A DNA stretch of 64,000 nt from NCBI GenBank assembly GCA_019351895.1, contig JABBOH010000006.1, forward strand, positions 59,276-123,275, in the 5' to 3' direction. The notes under the pieces were generated by a model. The model was not told the origin of the DNA. It ran no database searches and saw only the letters and a program-made list of their open reading frames with translations. Position 1 is the stretch's first letter. Each line of letters starts with the position of its first letter. Shown here piece by piece: positions 29,101 through 37,770 of this stretch. This DNA is from Pseudomonadota bacterium. GTDB taxonomy: Bacteria > Pseudomonadota > Alphaproteobacteria > Acetobacterales > Acetobacteraceae. The translations under genes and the position numbers were made by a program.

Positions 29101-29188
29101 CATTCTGCCCGGTGGTGTGACGGCGGATCGGTCATGCCCGCGCCCGAAGGCCGAGTTACCCTGCCCGGTCGCTGTCCTGATTGGCTGA
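26144..29188 (+). CDS. large glycosyltransferase with two GT2 domains and duplicated N-terminal domains
   Basis: A 1014-residue protein with no signal peptide or membrane helices. Residues 1-200 are unrecognised beta-rich sequence. Two related modules follow at about 217-310 and 317-405, each with a G-W-D core (GISGWAVDLGNP; ACGWVIDTDRPG) and a later CGF. GT2 domain A begins at about 446 (ISIVMPVYNTRRDWL) with an acidic metal motif (VALMDHDDVLEPD). GT2 domain B begins at about 698 (RVLIVIPTKDGIDVL) with FVLFMNNDIEAIDPGW and GFDEGFAVGFNDTDLCLR. The tandem GT2 pair resembles RfbC-type O-antigen/rhamnan synthesis enzymes. GTG 26144 is the first start, without a clear ribosome site. The 3' end overlaps the convergent YihY gene by 33 bp. 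Confidence 0.8.
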   Translation: MAIEGHGKALPTLTRSRSSRPQAGAVVRKGSLILSVRGGEVTLQARGAAALPVGTFDIRLDDQPGGRITLAAGARQLSFPLPPHLLPVAVDLIDAESGRSAFPNPLVLEDALQTRVERASIEDGAVTLAVTMAGAPVSALAVVVMAEGGMGGADEAVATGLALPIRMDADGRSFYLCRLPLLTLLPIDLPRPLTVHISGRRVQPPLMGQAQTAGMAGYVDQATSEGISGWAVDLGNPAHRLGVEVSTDGRVLGTVPAEIPRPDLEAIGVVAPCGFHVPQEMFRDLRHGDRLSLTVAGTVSHLIHSPLVLTVATHIRGLFDNIDGNQACGWVIDTDRPGVPCTVEALCGDRVIGTADATGLRRDVLEAGLPTDRCGFRITLEEPLHTLFERDISVRIKGTTMLLNGGPQQPRLNPNIRAYLAPDRGMSAALIRRLRTRMNRSADGLGISIVMPVYNTRRDWLVEALRSVCTQWCDAWELICVDDASTEAQVSQVLAWFAQTEPRIRVIRSPVNQGIAGTTTLGMRAAHYPYVALMDHDDVLEPDAVHHLAATARSTGADLIYSDEVLTGEDSSVVLDVRARPAFSYDYYLSHPYFVHMVAVRTEIARRIGGFDARLAISADVDFVLRAIEESRSVAHVPRVLYRWRTHPGSAGHAKQGEVMAATARVIQAHLDRVAPGAEARPAPEFNQFEVAWPDPGGRVLIVIPTKDGIDVLRQCIEAIEATTPADEYRLVVIDHQSTDPKSKRYLARIGKRHSVMPFAGAFNYALMNNRAVRMQGADEPFVLFMNNDIEAIDPGWLPRMRSLAARADVGVVGTALMYADRRIQHGGVIVGINGLADHALRFETVWESDGSRTLGYNASLTSVRDFSAVTAACMMMRRAVFDEVGGFDEGFAVGFNDTDLCLRVGRAGYKVLYDGRTVLYHHESVTRIAKAQLKHPGDDRKLRQDWGHLLRAGDPYYSPLLELYGRDHRLRLEPCGPAVPRVVRVILPGGVTADRSCPRPKAELPCPVAVLIG

Positions 29189-30106
29189 GGCCAGGGCCCG
29201 CTGACGGTCCAGACGCTGCTGCGCCCGGATACGGTTGGGCCGCCGCTCCTTGTCGATCTGAGCGTTGAGTTCGGCGCCGAACAGGATGGCGTAGGCGCTC
29301 ACCCAGAACCACATCATCACGCCGACCGCCGCGCCGAGAGCGCCATAGGCCGCGCTGTAGCTCGCGACATGGCTGACATAGAACGAGAACAGCGCCGAGA
29401 CGAGCAGCCACAGGATGGAAGCCGTCAGCGCCCCTGGCAGGACAGGGCCGACGCCGTCCGGGTGCGGGGCCGGGCCGATCTTGTAGAACAGCATCAGCAT
29501 CCCGAGCACGAAGATGAACAGCCCGATGATCCCCGAGACATGGGCGAGGGGGCCCGAATAGGCCGAGAGGCCGAGAGCGGAAAAGGCTGTCGGCAGTCCG
29601 ACGAGCACGCCGACGCCGAGCACGGCGGCGAGCACCGCGCCGAAAGTCATCAGCAGCGCCAATGCCTGGAAGTGCAATACGCCGCGGGTCTCCTTGCGCC
29701 GGTAGGCAAAGTTCAGCGCCCAGATGAGGGATTTGGTGCCCGAGGCCGCCGACCAGAAGGCAATCATGAAGCTAACGACAAGGCCGATGCTGAGCGTGCC
29801 GCTATGGTTGCTCACCAGCTGCTGAACGCGATCCGACAGGAGCTGGTAGGCCGCCGCCGGCATGATCTGTTTGAGGTAGGCGAGCTGCGGCTCGACCGTC
29901 ACCGGATCGAAGGCCATGCCGTAGAGCGAGATCAGCATCGTCACCGCCGGGAACAGCGCGAGGGTCGCATAGAAGGCGCAGCCGGCGGCGTTCAAGGACA
30001 TGTAGTCGGAGATCATCGCGATCATCGTCGCCCGCAGCACGCGCCCGCGCGGCGTCTTCATCTGTCCTTCGATCTCGCGGCGCAGCGACTCTTTCACGAC
30101 TGGCAT
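29156..30106 (-). CDS. YihY/BrkB-family inner-membrane protein
   Basis: A 316-residue polytopic protein of the YihY family, once mislabelled ribonuclease BN. Six hydrophobic segments lie between residues about 30 and 285. Family marks are NAAGCAFYATLALFPAVTML, WSASSGTKSLIWALNFAYRR and PGALTASILWLLVSALFSFY. The hydrophilic tail is Arg/Gln-rich. The function is not established; lipid or small-molecule transport has been proposed. AAGGA precedes ATG 30106. It converges on the large glycosyltransferase and is divergent from the decarboxylase. Confidence 0.88.
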   Translation of the reverse strand: MPVVKESLRREIEGQMKTPRGRVLRATMIAMISDYMSLNAAGCAFYATLALFPAVTMLISLYGMAFDPVTVEPQLAYLKQIMPAAAYQLLSDRVQQLVSNHSGTLSIGLVVSFMIAFWSAASGTKSLIWALNFAYRRKETRGVLHFQALALLMTFGAVLAAVLGVGVLVGLPTAFSALGLSAYSGPLAHVSGIIGLFIFVLGMLMLFYKIGPAPHPDGVGPVLPGALTASILWLLVSALFSFYVSHVASYSAAYGALGAAVGVMMWFWVSAYAILFGAELNAQIDKERRPNRIRAQQRLDRQRALASANQDSDRAG

Positions 30107-30475
30107 GAGGCGTCCTTACACCCGGACCCTTTGAAGAGGTTTCGCCTCGCGGTTCAACCTCAAAGCTGCATCCCTGTGGTCACTGCTTCGCAGTCCGGCC
30201 TGCGCCGGCTGCCTTAGCCGGCCCGCCGCGGCCGCCGCGCCGGCCGCGCTGCGAGCATCCACCATATTTCGTGAAGATCAGACCCTTGCAGTCGAAGATC
30301 AAGGCGTCTATGTGCGCGGTCACGCAGCAACGCACGTGCCTCTGGCCCTCGGGTTTACGCAACGACGTCAAGCGTTCTGGCAACTCTTCGTTGGTCGCTG
30401 GTTCGTTCGACCGTTTCGCAACCTCGCCCGCCGTCTTTTCACAGGCGGGCGACATTCAGGAAGGCACAGGGGGCG
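30107..30475. other. 369-bp intergenic region with two hairpins
   Basis: This gap separates divergent yihY and decarboxylase genes. It holds GCCGGCT/AGCCGGC (30204-30210 and 30216-30222, 5-nt loop) inside a very GC-rich patch. It also holds CGCCCGCC/GGCGGGCG (30425-30432 and 30444-30451, 11-nt loop), which would lie in the leader 24 nt before the decarboxylase start. A minus-strand frame of 91 codons (30180-30455) crosses the region but has no recognisable domain and a biased Gly/Arg tail, so I do not call it a gene. Confidence 0.5.
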
Positions 30476-31609
30476 ATGACACCCAAGATCGCGCGCTTTC
30501 TCGACGTCCATCAGCCGGCGACGCCATGTCTCGTGCTGGACATCGACCGGGTGGAGGAGAACTACAACGCGCTCCGCCGCGCCCTGCCGCTCGCCACCAT
30601 CTACTACGCCGTCAAGGCCAATCCGGCGCGCCCGGTCCTCGACCGGCTCACCGGCCTCGGCAGCGCCTTCGATGCGGCCGGCATCGAAGAGATCGAGCAG
30701 TGCCTCGCGGTTGGAGCCCCTCCCGCGGCGATCAGCTTCGGCAACACCATCAAGAAGGCGAGCGCGATTGCGCGCGCCCACGCACTCGGTGTCGATCTTT
30801 TTGCCTTCGATTCGGAGGAGGAGCTGCGCAAGCTCGCCCGCATGGCGCCTGGGACCCGTGTGTATTGCCGCCTCATGGTCGCCAATGCCGGGGCCGACTG
30901 GCCGCTGTCGAAGAAGTTCGGCACCTCGGTGGAGCAAGCCCGCCGGCTGATGCCGCTCGCCGCCGAACTCGGGCTGCGCCCCTGGGGCCTATCCTTCCAT
31001 GTCGGCAGCCAGCAGACCGATCCGCTCGCCTATGCGGCGGCCATCGGACAGGCCGCCATGCTGTTCACCGATCTCTCGGACAGCGGGACCGATCTGCGAT
31101 TCCTCAACCTCGGCGGCGGCTTTCCGAGCCGCTACCGCAGGGCAGTGCCGGCCGTGGGCGACTTCGCCGATGCCATCATGGAGGCGATGACGCGCCATTT
31201 CGGCAACGCCCTGCCGGACATGGCGATCGAGCCCGGCCGCGCCATCGTCGGCAGCGCCGGCGTCGTCTCCAGCGAGGTCGTCCTGGTGAGCAAGCGCAAC
31301 CCCGACCCGGCAGCCGCGCGCTGGGTGTATCTCGACATCGGACGGTTCGGCGGGCTTGCGGAGACGGAGGGCGAGGCGATCCGCTACCCGCTCCGGACGC
31401 GCCATGATGGCGGTCCGACAGGTCCCGTGGTGCTTGCGGGACCGACTTGCGACGGCGCCGACATCCTCTATGAGTCGAGCGACTATCAGCTTCCACTGGC
31501 GCTCGCCGACGGCGACCGGGTGGAGATCGATACGGCCGGCGCCTATGTCACGACCTATGCCGCCCAGGGGTTCAACGGCTTCGCCCCGCTCGCCGAGCAT
31601 TATATCTGA
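30476..31609 (+). CDS. type III PLP-dependent ornithine/lysine decarboxylase-family enzyme
   Basis: A 377-residue fold-type III decarboxylase, probably making putrescine or cadaverine in the cytosol. The PLP lysine is in IYYAVKANPARPVL (about residue 47). SFHVGSQQTDPLAY and FLNLGGGFPSRY are the phosphate-binding region, EPGRAIVGSAG contacts PLP, and GPTCDGADILY carries the substrate-side Cys and Asp. These match eukaryote-like bacterial ODC/LDC, not the longer DapA-neighbour LysA type (diaminopimelate decarboxylase). A GGGGG-rich site precedes ATG 30476. It converges on the RpfC-like kinase gene (30-bp gap). Ornithine versus lysine preference cannot be decided by reading. Confidence 0.87.
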   Translation: MTPKIARFLDVHQPATPCLVLDIDRVEENYNALRRALPLATIYYAVKANPARPVLDRLTGLGSAFDAAGIEEIEQCLAVGAPPAAISFGNTIKKASAIARAHALGVDLFAFDSEEELRKLARMAPGTRVYCRLMVANAGADWPLSKKFGTSVEQARRLMPLAAELGLRPWGLSFHVGSQQTDPLAYAAAIGQAAMLFTDLSDSGTDLRFLNLGGGFPSRYRRAVPAVGDFADAIMEAMTRHFGNALPDMAIEPGRAIVGSAGVVSSEVVLVSKRNPDPAAARWVYLDIGRFGGLAETEGEAIRYPLRTRHDGGPTGPVVLAGPTCDGADILYESSDYQLPLALADGDRVEIDTAGAYVTTYAAQGFNGFAPLAEHYI

Positions 31610-31639
31610 CAGGCGGGATCGCCCTCGGCTGGACCTTGC

Positions 31640-34288
31640 TCAGCTGGCGGCGGCCCAGGTCTCGCGCAGCATGACGGAGACACGGTCCAGTTCCAGGGCG
31701 AGGCCGCGCAACTCCGTCTGAACGCGGGCGCGGTCGGAGAGGTTCAGGCCGCGGAACTGGCGGCACTTCATCAGCACCTCCTCGGCGCCGATATTGGCAG
31801 CCGCGCTGCTCAGGGCATGCGCCTCGGCCTGGAACAGCCCGTGATCGCCGACATCCGCCGCCGCTCGCAGCGCCAGGAGGATATCCGCGCCATCAGCGAT
31901 GAAATCCTGCGCCAGTCCCGCCACGAAATCGGGGCCGCCGAGCGCTTCGAGATCCCGCAGCATGCGCGGGCTCACCGGCGACCTGGCTGCCGTATCGGCG
32001 GGTTCCCGCGCCGGTTTGGTCCGGGGGGCGGGCTCCTCCCGCGCGCCGAAGGTCGCGACGATGTCGAGCAGCCGGTTCGCCTCCACCGGCTTGACGATGC
32101 AGAGGTCCATGCCCGCCGACGTGCAGCGCGCCGCCATCTCGGGCGTCGCATCCGCGGTCAGCGCCAGGATCGGCAGATGCGACAACCCAGCCTCACCGGC
32201 GCGGAACAGCTTCGTCGCCTCGATGCCGTTCAGCACGGGCATGTTCACGTCCATCAGCACGAGCGAAAATGTTTCACGCTCGAGGGCGTCGAGGGCAGCG
32301 TCGCCGTTGTTGACGATCGTGTAGCTGTGGCCGCCGCGGTCGAGAATCTTGGCGACGACGTTCTGGTTGATGCGGTTGTCGTCGGCGATGAGGATATGGA
32401 GCGGCCGCCCCTTTGGCCGCGCAACCGTGTATGCCTCGGGATCGACCCGCGCCGCGAGTGAGCGCAGCACGTTGTCGATCTCGGCCTCCCCCGGGCTGCG
32501 TCCCAGGAGCGAGAGGCAGCCGCGTCGCAGCCCGGCATCGGGAACGAGCGCCACCGGCTCCCGCTCGACCAGGACGACCGGCGGGCGGCCGCTACCCGCT
32601 TTCGTGATCTCGCGCAGGTAGGCGCGCGCGCCGACGATGCCGGCGTCGACGAACAGGCCCGCATAGCCTCGCGTCTCGGCAATGGCGGCGGCCAGCCGGT
32701 CGCGCGTCGGGTCGCGCGGGATCGTCTGCAGGAAAACCGGCGCACGCCCGTCCTCCAGCCGTTGCACCAGGGTCGCCGTGCCGACGGGATCGGCTGTGAT
32801 CAGCGCGATCCGCAGCGCAGGCAGAGGCGGTGCCGGAGACGCCGCGATCTGCAGCGGCAGGAGCACCCGGAACGTGCTGCCCTCGCCGAGCACGCTGGTG
32901 ACGCCGATGGTTCCGCCCTGCAACTCGACCAGCTTGCGGGCGATTGCGAGGCCGAGCCCGGTGCCGCCGAAGCGGTCGAGAATGGTCTCATCGGCCTGGG
33001 TGAAGCTGTCGAAGATCCGCGATTGGGCCTCGGGCGCGATCCCGATGCCGGTGTCGGAGACCTCGATCGCGAGCGTCACCACGGTGGCCGTCCGTTCGAT
33101 GGCGTCGACCGAGATCATCACCGAACCCTGCGCCGTGAATTTCACGGCGTTGCTGGCAAGGTTCTGCAGGATCTCGGTGAGGTGCCGCACGTCGCCGAGC
33201 AGCCGTGCGGGTGTCCGGGCGCTGATGAAGCTCGAGACGGTGACGCCCTTCGCGGCGGCCGGGACCGAGACCATGCGCTCGATAGCGGCGACCAGCGCCG
33301 GCAGATCGAGGGGCGCCGTCTGCGCCGGCATCTTGCCGGCCTCGATGCGCGAGAAGTCGAGCAGGCCGTCGATCAGTGACAGCAGCGAGCGCGCCGCGGT
33401 CCCTGTCGTTCGCACCATGTCCTGCTGCTCGCCATCGAGCGGCGTCGCCACCAGAAGGTCGCTCATCCCGATGACCGCGTTCAGCGGCGTCCGCAGCTCA
33501 TGGCTGACACTCGCGAGGAACTGGCTTTTCGCCTGGTTCGCCTCCTCGGCCTGACGTTTCGCCGCCGAGAGGCTGCGGATCAGGGAGGCGGTGTAGAGGG
33601 GGATTGCGACCAGCCCCACGAGCAGACCGCCGGACAGGAACAGGTCGTGCCGCCAGTATGGCGTCGTGGCAATGCAGAGGCCGAAGCCGATCACCGCGCA
33701 GGCCATGGCGGCGCGCAGGTAGCCCAGACCGAAGCGGAAGCCGTAGCCGAGGACGGCCCAGAGGTAGATCGGATAAAGCGGCGCCACGACATGGCCGCCC
33801 AAGTGCATGCCGGCCGAGAGCACGCCGACGTCGGCGATCAGCTGGAGCACGATCCGCGAGCGCGATGGGCAACCTCGGATGATGAGGTCGAGGAAGAACG
33901 CAACCCCGAGCAAGGCGTACGAGCCGCTGGTGAGCAGGGTGGCGCCGGAAGCGTCCGAGCCTCCGCCGATGACCTGGAGCGCCACGAGGTAGGCAAAAAC
34001 CCCAAAGCCAATGACGAGGCGGTTGATGATGATCTGGTATTCGGTCCCCTGCCCAAGCAGAAGCCGGTTCCGGATGACGCGGATCAACCCGGTGCTACCG
34101 CGGGCACGCGGCGGCTTGAGGCCGGGCGGGCTTGGCTCTCCCGCTGTGTCAGCGTTCAGGGATGACGCGGCCGGGCTTTCCGCAGGCGTGTCCGCAGTAT
34201 CGGACCGGTTGCTGATGCTGGCGTCGACGGCATCGTCGCTCATCGCGCTGGCATCGTCGGCCGTGTCCCGGATGCCGACGATCCTCAC
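31640..34288 (-). CDS. RpfC-like hybrid sensor histidine kinase
   Basis: An 882-residue membrane kinase. After about 75 hydrophilic residues comes a five-helix membrane input domain (about 85-238, opening [18 protein letters not shown]). HisKA follows with His263 ([13 protein letters not shown]), then HATPase ([39 protein letters not shown]), a degenerate receiver-like insert (about 490-615), a receiver with Asp680 ([13 protein letters not shown]) and Lys733, and an HPt domain with His824 ([15 protein letters not shown]). The order matches RpfC, the diffusible-signal-factor receptor of Xanthomonas, plus the extra insert. It starts with GTG 34288, overlapping no coding base but lying 1 nt after the GGDEF-EAL stop. 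The divergent rpfF gene strengthens the assignment. Confidence 0.85.
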   Translation of the reverse strand: MRIVGIRDTADDASAMSDDAVDASISNRSDTADTPAESPAASSLNADTAGEPSPPGLKPPRARGSTGLIRVIRNRLLLGQGTEYQIIINRLVIGFGVFAYLVALQVIGGGSDASGATLLTSGSYALLGVAFFLDLIIRGCPSRSRIVLQLIADVGVLSAGMHLGGHVVAPLYPIYLWAVLGYGFRFGLGYLRAAMACAVIGFGLCIATTPYWRHDLFLSGGLLVGLVAIPLYTASLIRSLSAAKRQAEEANQAKSQFLASVSHELRTPLNAVIGMSDLLVATPLDGEQQDMVRTTGTAARSLLSLIDGLLDFSRIEAGKMPAQTAPLDLPALVAAIERMVSVPAAAKGVTVSSFISARTPARLLGDVRHLTEILQNLASNAVKFTAQGSVMISVDAIERTATVVTLAIEVSDTGIGIAPEAQSRIFDSFTQADETILDRFGGTGLGLAIARKLVELQGGTIGVTSVLGEGSTFRVLLPLQIAASPAPPLPALRIALITADPVGTATLVQRLEDGRAPVFLQTIPRDPTRDRLAAAIAETRGYAGLFVDAGIVGARAYLREITKAGSGRPPVVLVEREPVALVPDAGLRRGCLSLLGRSPGEAEIDNVLRSLAARVDPEAYTVARPKGRPLHILIADDNRINQNVVAKILDRGGHSYTIVNNGDAALDALERETFSLVLMDVNMPVLNGIEATKLFRAGEAGLSHLPILALTADATPEMAARCTSAGMDLCIVKPVEANRLLDIVATFGAREEPAPRTKPAREPADTAARSPVSPRMLRDLEALGGPDFVAGLAQDFIADGADILLALRAAADVGDHGLFQAEAHALSSAAANIGAEEVLMKCRQFRGLNLSDRARVQTELRGLALELDRVSVMLRETWAAAS

Positions 34289-34289
34289 C

Positions 34290-36452
34290 TCACGCCGGCT
34301 GCCCCATGGCCGTCATAGCGTGCTGTCGCCGCTGTGACCGAACCAGGGCTTCGAAATCCGCAGCCTCCAGAGGCTTGCTGAACAGGTAGCCTTGCACCTC
34401 GTCACAGCCCTCAGCGCGCAGTTCGGCGAGTTGCGCCTCGGTCTCGACGCCCTCGGCGACAACTCTCAGCCCCAGGCTCCGGCCAAGGCCGATGATGGCG
34501 CGAATGACAGCCGAGCCCTCGGCCCGCCCGCTCATGTTGCGGATGAACGCCTGATCGATCTTCAGCCGGTTGACGGGCAGCTTCTCTATGTAGGTGAAGG
34601 AGGCATAACCCGTGCCGAAGTCGTCGACGGACAGGGAGATGCCGAGCTTCTGCAGCGCCACGATCTGCAGCCGGGCAGACTCGTGATCCTCGAGGTTGGT
34701 GGTCTCGGTCAGTTCGAGGTCGATGAGGTGAGGTGAGGCGCCGGTGCGGCCGAGTGCGGCGGTGACCAGTTGCGCGACATTGTGGTGACGGAACAGCGAG
34801 GCGGAGAGGTTGATGGCAACCCGGGTCGGCATGCCCTTCCTTTCCCAGGCGGCGGCCTGCCTGCAGGCAGCCTCGAGGACCCAGAGGTTGACGGCGTTCA
34901 TGAGCCCCGCCTCCTCCGCCACCTCCAGGAACCCGTCGGGCGGCACAATGCCGTAGCCCGGGCGGTTCCAGCGAACCAGCGCCTCGACGCCCGTGATCTC
35001 CCCGCTCTGGGTATCCTGCTGCGGCTGGTAATGGAGCACGAGTTCCTCGCGCAGCATGCCAGCCCGGAGGTCGATCTCGAGTTGCGCCGCATCGCGGACC
35101 GCGGACTGCATGTCGGGCTCGAACCGGCAGGCGGCGTTGCGGCCCTGCGACTTCGCCCGGTACATGGCGAGGTCGGCGTTCTGCAGCAGCACCTCGACGG
35201 TCGTCCCGTCACGCGGGAACAAGGTGATGCCCAGGCTGCAGCTGGTATGGATGCTACGGCCGTCGATCGCGAAGGCCGTATCGAAGCTGTGGCGGATCTG
35301 CTCGGCGAGGCCGATCGCGGCGGCCTCGGCATCCGACCCGCTGCCGATCCCGGTCTGGATGATCGCGAATTCGTCGCCTCCGAGCCGGCCGAGGAGGCAA
35401 TCCTCGCTTTTGCCCATCACCTCGGTGAGACGCCGGCCCACCTCGGTCAGCAGGACATCGCCGTTGTGGTGGCCGAAGGCGTCGCTGATGCTCTTGAACC
35501 GGTCGAGATCGAGGAAATGGAGCGCGAATTCGGTCTCGGTCGACATCGCGCCGTCGATTGCGTCCTCGAGCCGGAGCTGCAGCTGCAGCCGGTTCGGGAG
35601 CCCGGTCAAGGCATCGTGATGTGCGACATAATGGAGGTGCTCCTCCGCCCGCTTCCGCTCCGTGATGTCGAGCGAGGTGGTCAGGACCGACGAGACCATG
35701 TTGAACGTCGATTTCAATGGCGTCTTGGTGGTCAGGAAGACGCGGGTCTTGCCAGCGCCGTCGACTACCTCCTCCTCGAAGGCGGGGAGGGGCATCTCGC
35801 TCGCGAAGACACGGGCGTCGAGTTGCTGGGAGCGATGGGCGTGATCGCCCCTGAAACCGGTGCAGCGGTCGGCCTCGCCGCCCAGCAGCGCGGTCTGGTA
35901 GGCGTTGACGAAGACGCAGTCGCCGCGGCGATCGCTGGCGCTGATCATCGCCGGCACCGTGTCGATCACCTGGGCTAGCCGATCGCGGCTGTCCCGCAGC
36001 AGTTCCTGACGCTCCTGCTCCACATCGTGCAGCTCCTTCGCCAATGCGTAGGCGCGGCTGCGGATGAGCTTCTGCCGGGTGCCGATCTTGAGCAGATTGC
36101 GGGCGCGGCTCACGAATTCCTGGTGGTCGATCGGCGTCTGAACGAAGTCCGTGGCCCCGGCCTCCAGCGCCTCCAGGCGGAAGGCACGATCGTCATAGGC
36201 GGTGATGACGATAATGGGCACGTCCATCCCGTTCGGCAGCATGCGGATTTGCTGGGTGAAGGCCGCCCCCGTCATCTGCGGCATCTTGTAGTCGGTGATG
36301 ATGAGGTCCGGGATCTTGCCGCCGATCCACTGCAGCGCCGGGTCCGGGGCGGCGAAGGCTTCCACCTCGATATCGTCGCCCAGCGAGCCCGCAAGCTTGG
36401 AGAAGATGCTGCGGTTGGTCGCACGATCATCGACGATGACAACGGATTGCAT
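34290..36452 (-). CDS. REC-PAS-GGDEF-EAL cyclic-di-GMP response regulator
   Basis: 720 residues from ATG 36452 (GGGGA upstream; a longer frame to 36515 lacks a site). The receiver (1-120) has Asp8/Asp9 and phospho-acceptor Asp54 ([13 protein letters not shown]), but Thr106 stands where the conserved Lys is expected (FVQTP). A PAS domain follows (about 155-265). The GGDEF domain has an intact LGGDEF (358-362) and no recognisable RxxD inhibitory site at the usual spacing. The EAL domain has Glu-Ala-Leu at 490-492, DDFGTGY near 610, LKID and EGVET, so it appears catalytically intact. It probably makes or breaks cyclic-di-GMP under control of the co-encoded RpfC-like kinase, in place of the HD-GYP protein RpfG. 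Confidence 0.88.
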   Translation of the reverse strand: MQSVVIVDDRATNRSIFSKLAGSLGDDIEVEAFAAPDPALQWIGGKIPDLIITDYKMPQMTGAAFTQQIRMLPNGMDVPIIVITAYDDRAFRLEALEAGATDFVQTPIDHQEFVSRARNLLKIGTRQKLIRSRAYALAKELHDVEQERQELLRDSRDRLAQVIDTVPAMISASDRRGDCVFVNAYQTALLGGEADRCTGFRGDHAHRSQQLDARVFASEMPLPAFEEEVVDGAGKTRVFLTTKTPLKSTFNMVSSVLTTSLDITERKRAEEHLHYVAHHDALTGLPNRLQLQLRLEDAIDGAMSTETEFALHFLDLDRFKSISDAFGHHNGDVLLTEVGRRLTEVMGKSEDCLLGRLGGDEFAIIQTGIGSGSDAEAAAIGLAEQIRHSFDTAFAIDGRSIHTSCSLGITLFPRDGTTVEVLLQNADLAMYRAKSQGRNAACRFEPDMQSAVRDAAQLEIDLRAGMLREELVLHYQPQQDTQSGEITGVEALVRWNRPGYGIVPPDGFLEVAEEAGLMNAVNLWVLEAACRQAAAWERKGMPTRVAINLSASLFRHHNVAQLVTAALGRTGASPHLIDLELTETTNLEDHESARLQIVALQKLGISLSVDDFGTGYASFTYIEKLPVNRLKIDQAFIRNMSGRAEGSAVIRAIIGLGRSLGLRVVAEGVETEAQLAELRAEGCDEVQGYLFSKPLEAADFEALVRSQRRQHAMTAMGQPA

Positions 36453-36738
36453 GAATTCCCCGTCTATCCGTCTGGTCCGACCCCGCTGTTCCAGCCGGAG
36501 CCCCAGTTCGGGCATTTGAACCCTACATCTACCGCAAGCCGCCTTTCCAGAGAACCCCCATCTCCCCGAACGGCTAGGTAGGAGACTTAGTTATGAAAAA
36601 ATGAATGATAGCCTTCTTCACAGGACGAAATGTCCCACACGGCATCAAAAAATAATGAAAATGGGTCGCCCGACGCCCAGTGGGATTAGCCCCCTTGGTC
36701 TCGGGCCGTGGAAAACCCGCGTCCGATAGGAGCTTGAT
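36453..36738. promoter_or_regulatory. divergent control region between rpfF and the GGDEF-EAL/kinase operon
   Basis: A 286-bp gap that must hold promoters for both directions. The segment at about 36570-36670 is strikingly AT-rich for this genome. It contains a well-spaced ribosome site (TAGGAG) followed by ATG-AAA-AAA-TGA (36593-36604). It also contains small frames such as 36605-36655 (16 codons plus stop) and 36601-36729 (42 codons plus stop) that ends just before the rpfF ribosome site. I see no promoter I can name, and the small frames may be chance. Confidence 0.45.
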
Positions 36739-37674
36739 ATGACGTTTTTCAATAAGAACAGCGGATTGGTTCCCGTTTCTAACGAAATGGCTAGCCTATC
36801 GGCGGGCAATGCCATGTCGAACCTGACAGGCAGCTACTACCAGACGCTTCAGGTGGACCTGGATGAGGCGGCCAAGGCCCTCGTCTGCACCATGCGGCCC
36901 GAGGGACGGCCGAGCTACACGCCCGCATTGCTGCGCGACCTCAGCCGCATGCAGAGCGAGATCCATCGCGCCACGGAGGCGGCCGAACCCTTCCGCTATT
37001 TTATCGTCCGTTCCAGCATTCCCGGCACCTTCAACCTCGGCGGCGATCTCGACCTGTTCGGCGGCAAAATACGTGATGGCAACCGAAAGGCGCTGCGTGA
37101 CTACGCCCACGCCTGCATCGACGTTGTCTACAACAATGCCATGGGCTACGGGCGGCGGGTGACGACCGTTGCCCTGGTCCAAGGCGCGGCACTCGGCGGC
37201 GGTTTCGAGGCTGCGCTGTCGTGCCACTACATCGTGGCCGAGCGAAGCGCGACCTTCGGCCTGCCCGAGGTCCTGTTCAATCTCTTCCCCGGCATGGGCG
37301 CCTATTCCTTCCTGTCGCGGCGGCTGGACGCTGTCCGCGCCGAGAAGATTATCCTGAGCGGCAAGATCTACACGGCGTCCGAAATGTACGACTTGGGCCT
37401 TGTGGATGTCCTCGCAGAAGACGGCGAAGGGGATGCGGCGGCCCGCGGCTTCCTGGCAAGCATGGACCGCCGATACAACAGCCACCGAGCTGTTCTGCAA
37501 GCGCGCCAGCGCATCAACCCCCTCACGCGTGAGGAGCTGATGGACGTGGTCGACATCTGGGTCGATGCCGCCATGAATCTCGACGAAGGCGATCTCCGCA
37601 AGATGGCGCGTCTGGTGCGGGCGCAGAACCGTCGCCATGTAGCGGGCGCCGGGCTGCAGCAGGCCGCCGAATGA
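36739..37674 (+). CDS. rpfF: RpfF-type enoyl-CoA hydratase/thioesterase (diffusible signal factor synthase)
   Basis: A 311-residue crotonase-fold enzyme. RpfF converts 3-hydroxyacyl-ACP to a cis-2-unsaturated fatty acid and releases it as the DSF signal. The two catalytic glutamates are present 20 residues apart, Glu157 in LGGGFEAALSCH and Glu177 in FGLPEVLFNLFPGMGAYSF, as in Xanthomonas RpfF (Glu141 and Glu161 from memory). The oxyanion and C-terminal features (MDVVDIWVDAAMNL, MARLVRAQNRR) also match RpfF closely and are not those of ordinary fatty-acid oxidation hydratases. TAGGAG lies 7 nt before ATG 36739. It is divergent from the kinase operon. Confidence 0.92.
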   Translation: MTFFNKNSGLVPVSNEMASLSAGNAMSNLTGSYYQTLQVDLDEAAKALVCTMRPEGRPSYTPALLRDLSRMQSEIHRATEAAEPFRYFIVRSSIPGTFNLGGDLDLFGGKIRDGNRKALRDYAHACIDVVYNNAMGYGRRVTTVALVQGAALGGGFEAALSCHYIVAERSATFGLPEVLFNLFPGMGAYSFLSRRLDAVRAEKIILSGKIYTASEMYDLGLVDVLAEDGEGDAAARGFLASMDRRYNSHRAVLQARQRINPLTREELMDVVDIWVDAAMNLDEGDLRKMARLVRAQNRRHVAGAGLQQAAE

Positions 37675-37770
37675 TGGCGGCCGGCATCGGGTCCGGGCAA
37701 GCTTGGCGCGCTATGACCAGGACGCGCCTTGCCGTAAGTTGCCCGTGGTTATCCGAGGAGACACGCCGAC

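Noticed and set aside
29156..29188. 33-bp convergent overlap of the large glycosyltransferase and YihY genes as something regulatory
   Set aside because: Short tail-to-tail overlaps are common in this window (for example 57468-57504) and need no special explanation.
30180..30455. 91-codon minus-strand frame in the yihY-decarboxylase gap
   Set aside because: No ribosome site of note, no recognisable domain and a biased Gly/Arg/Ala tail produced by the GC-rich hairpin region.
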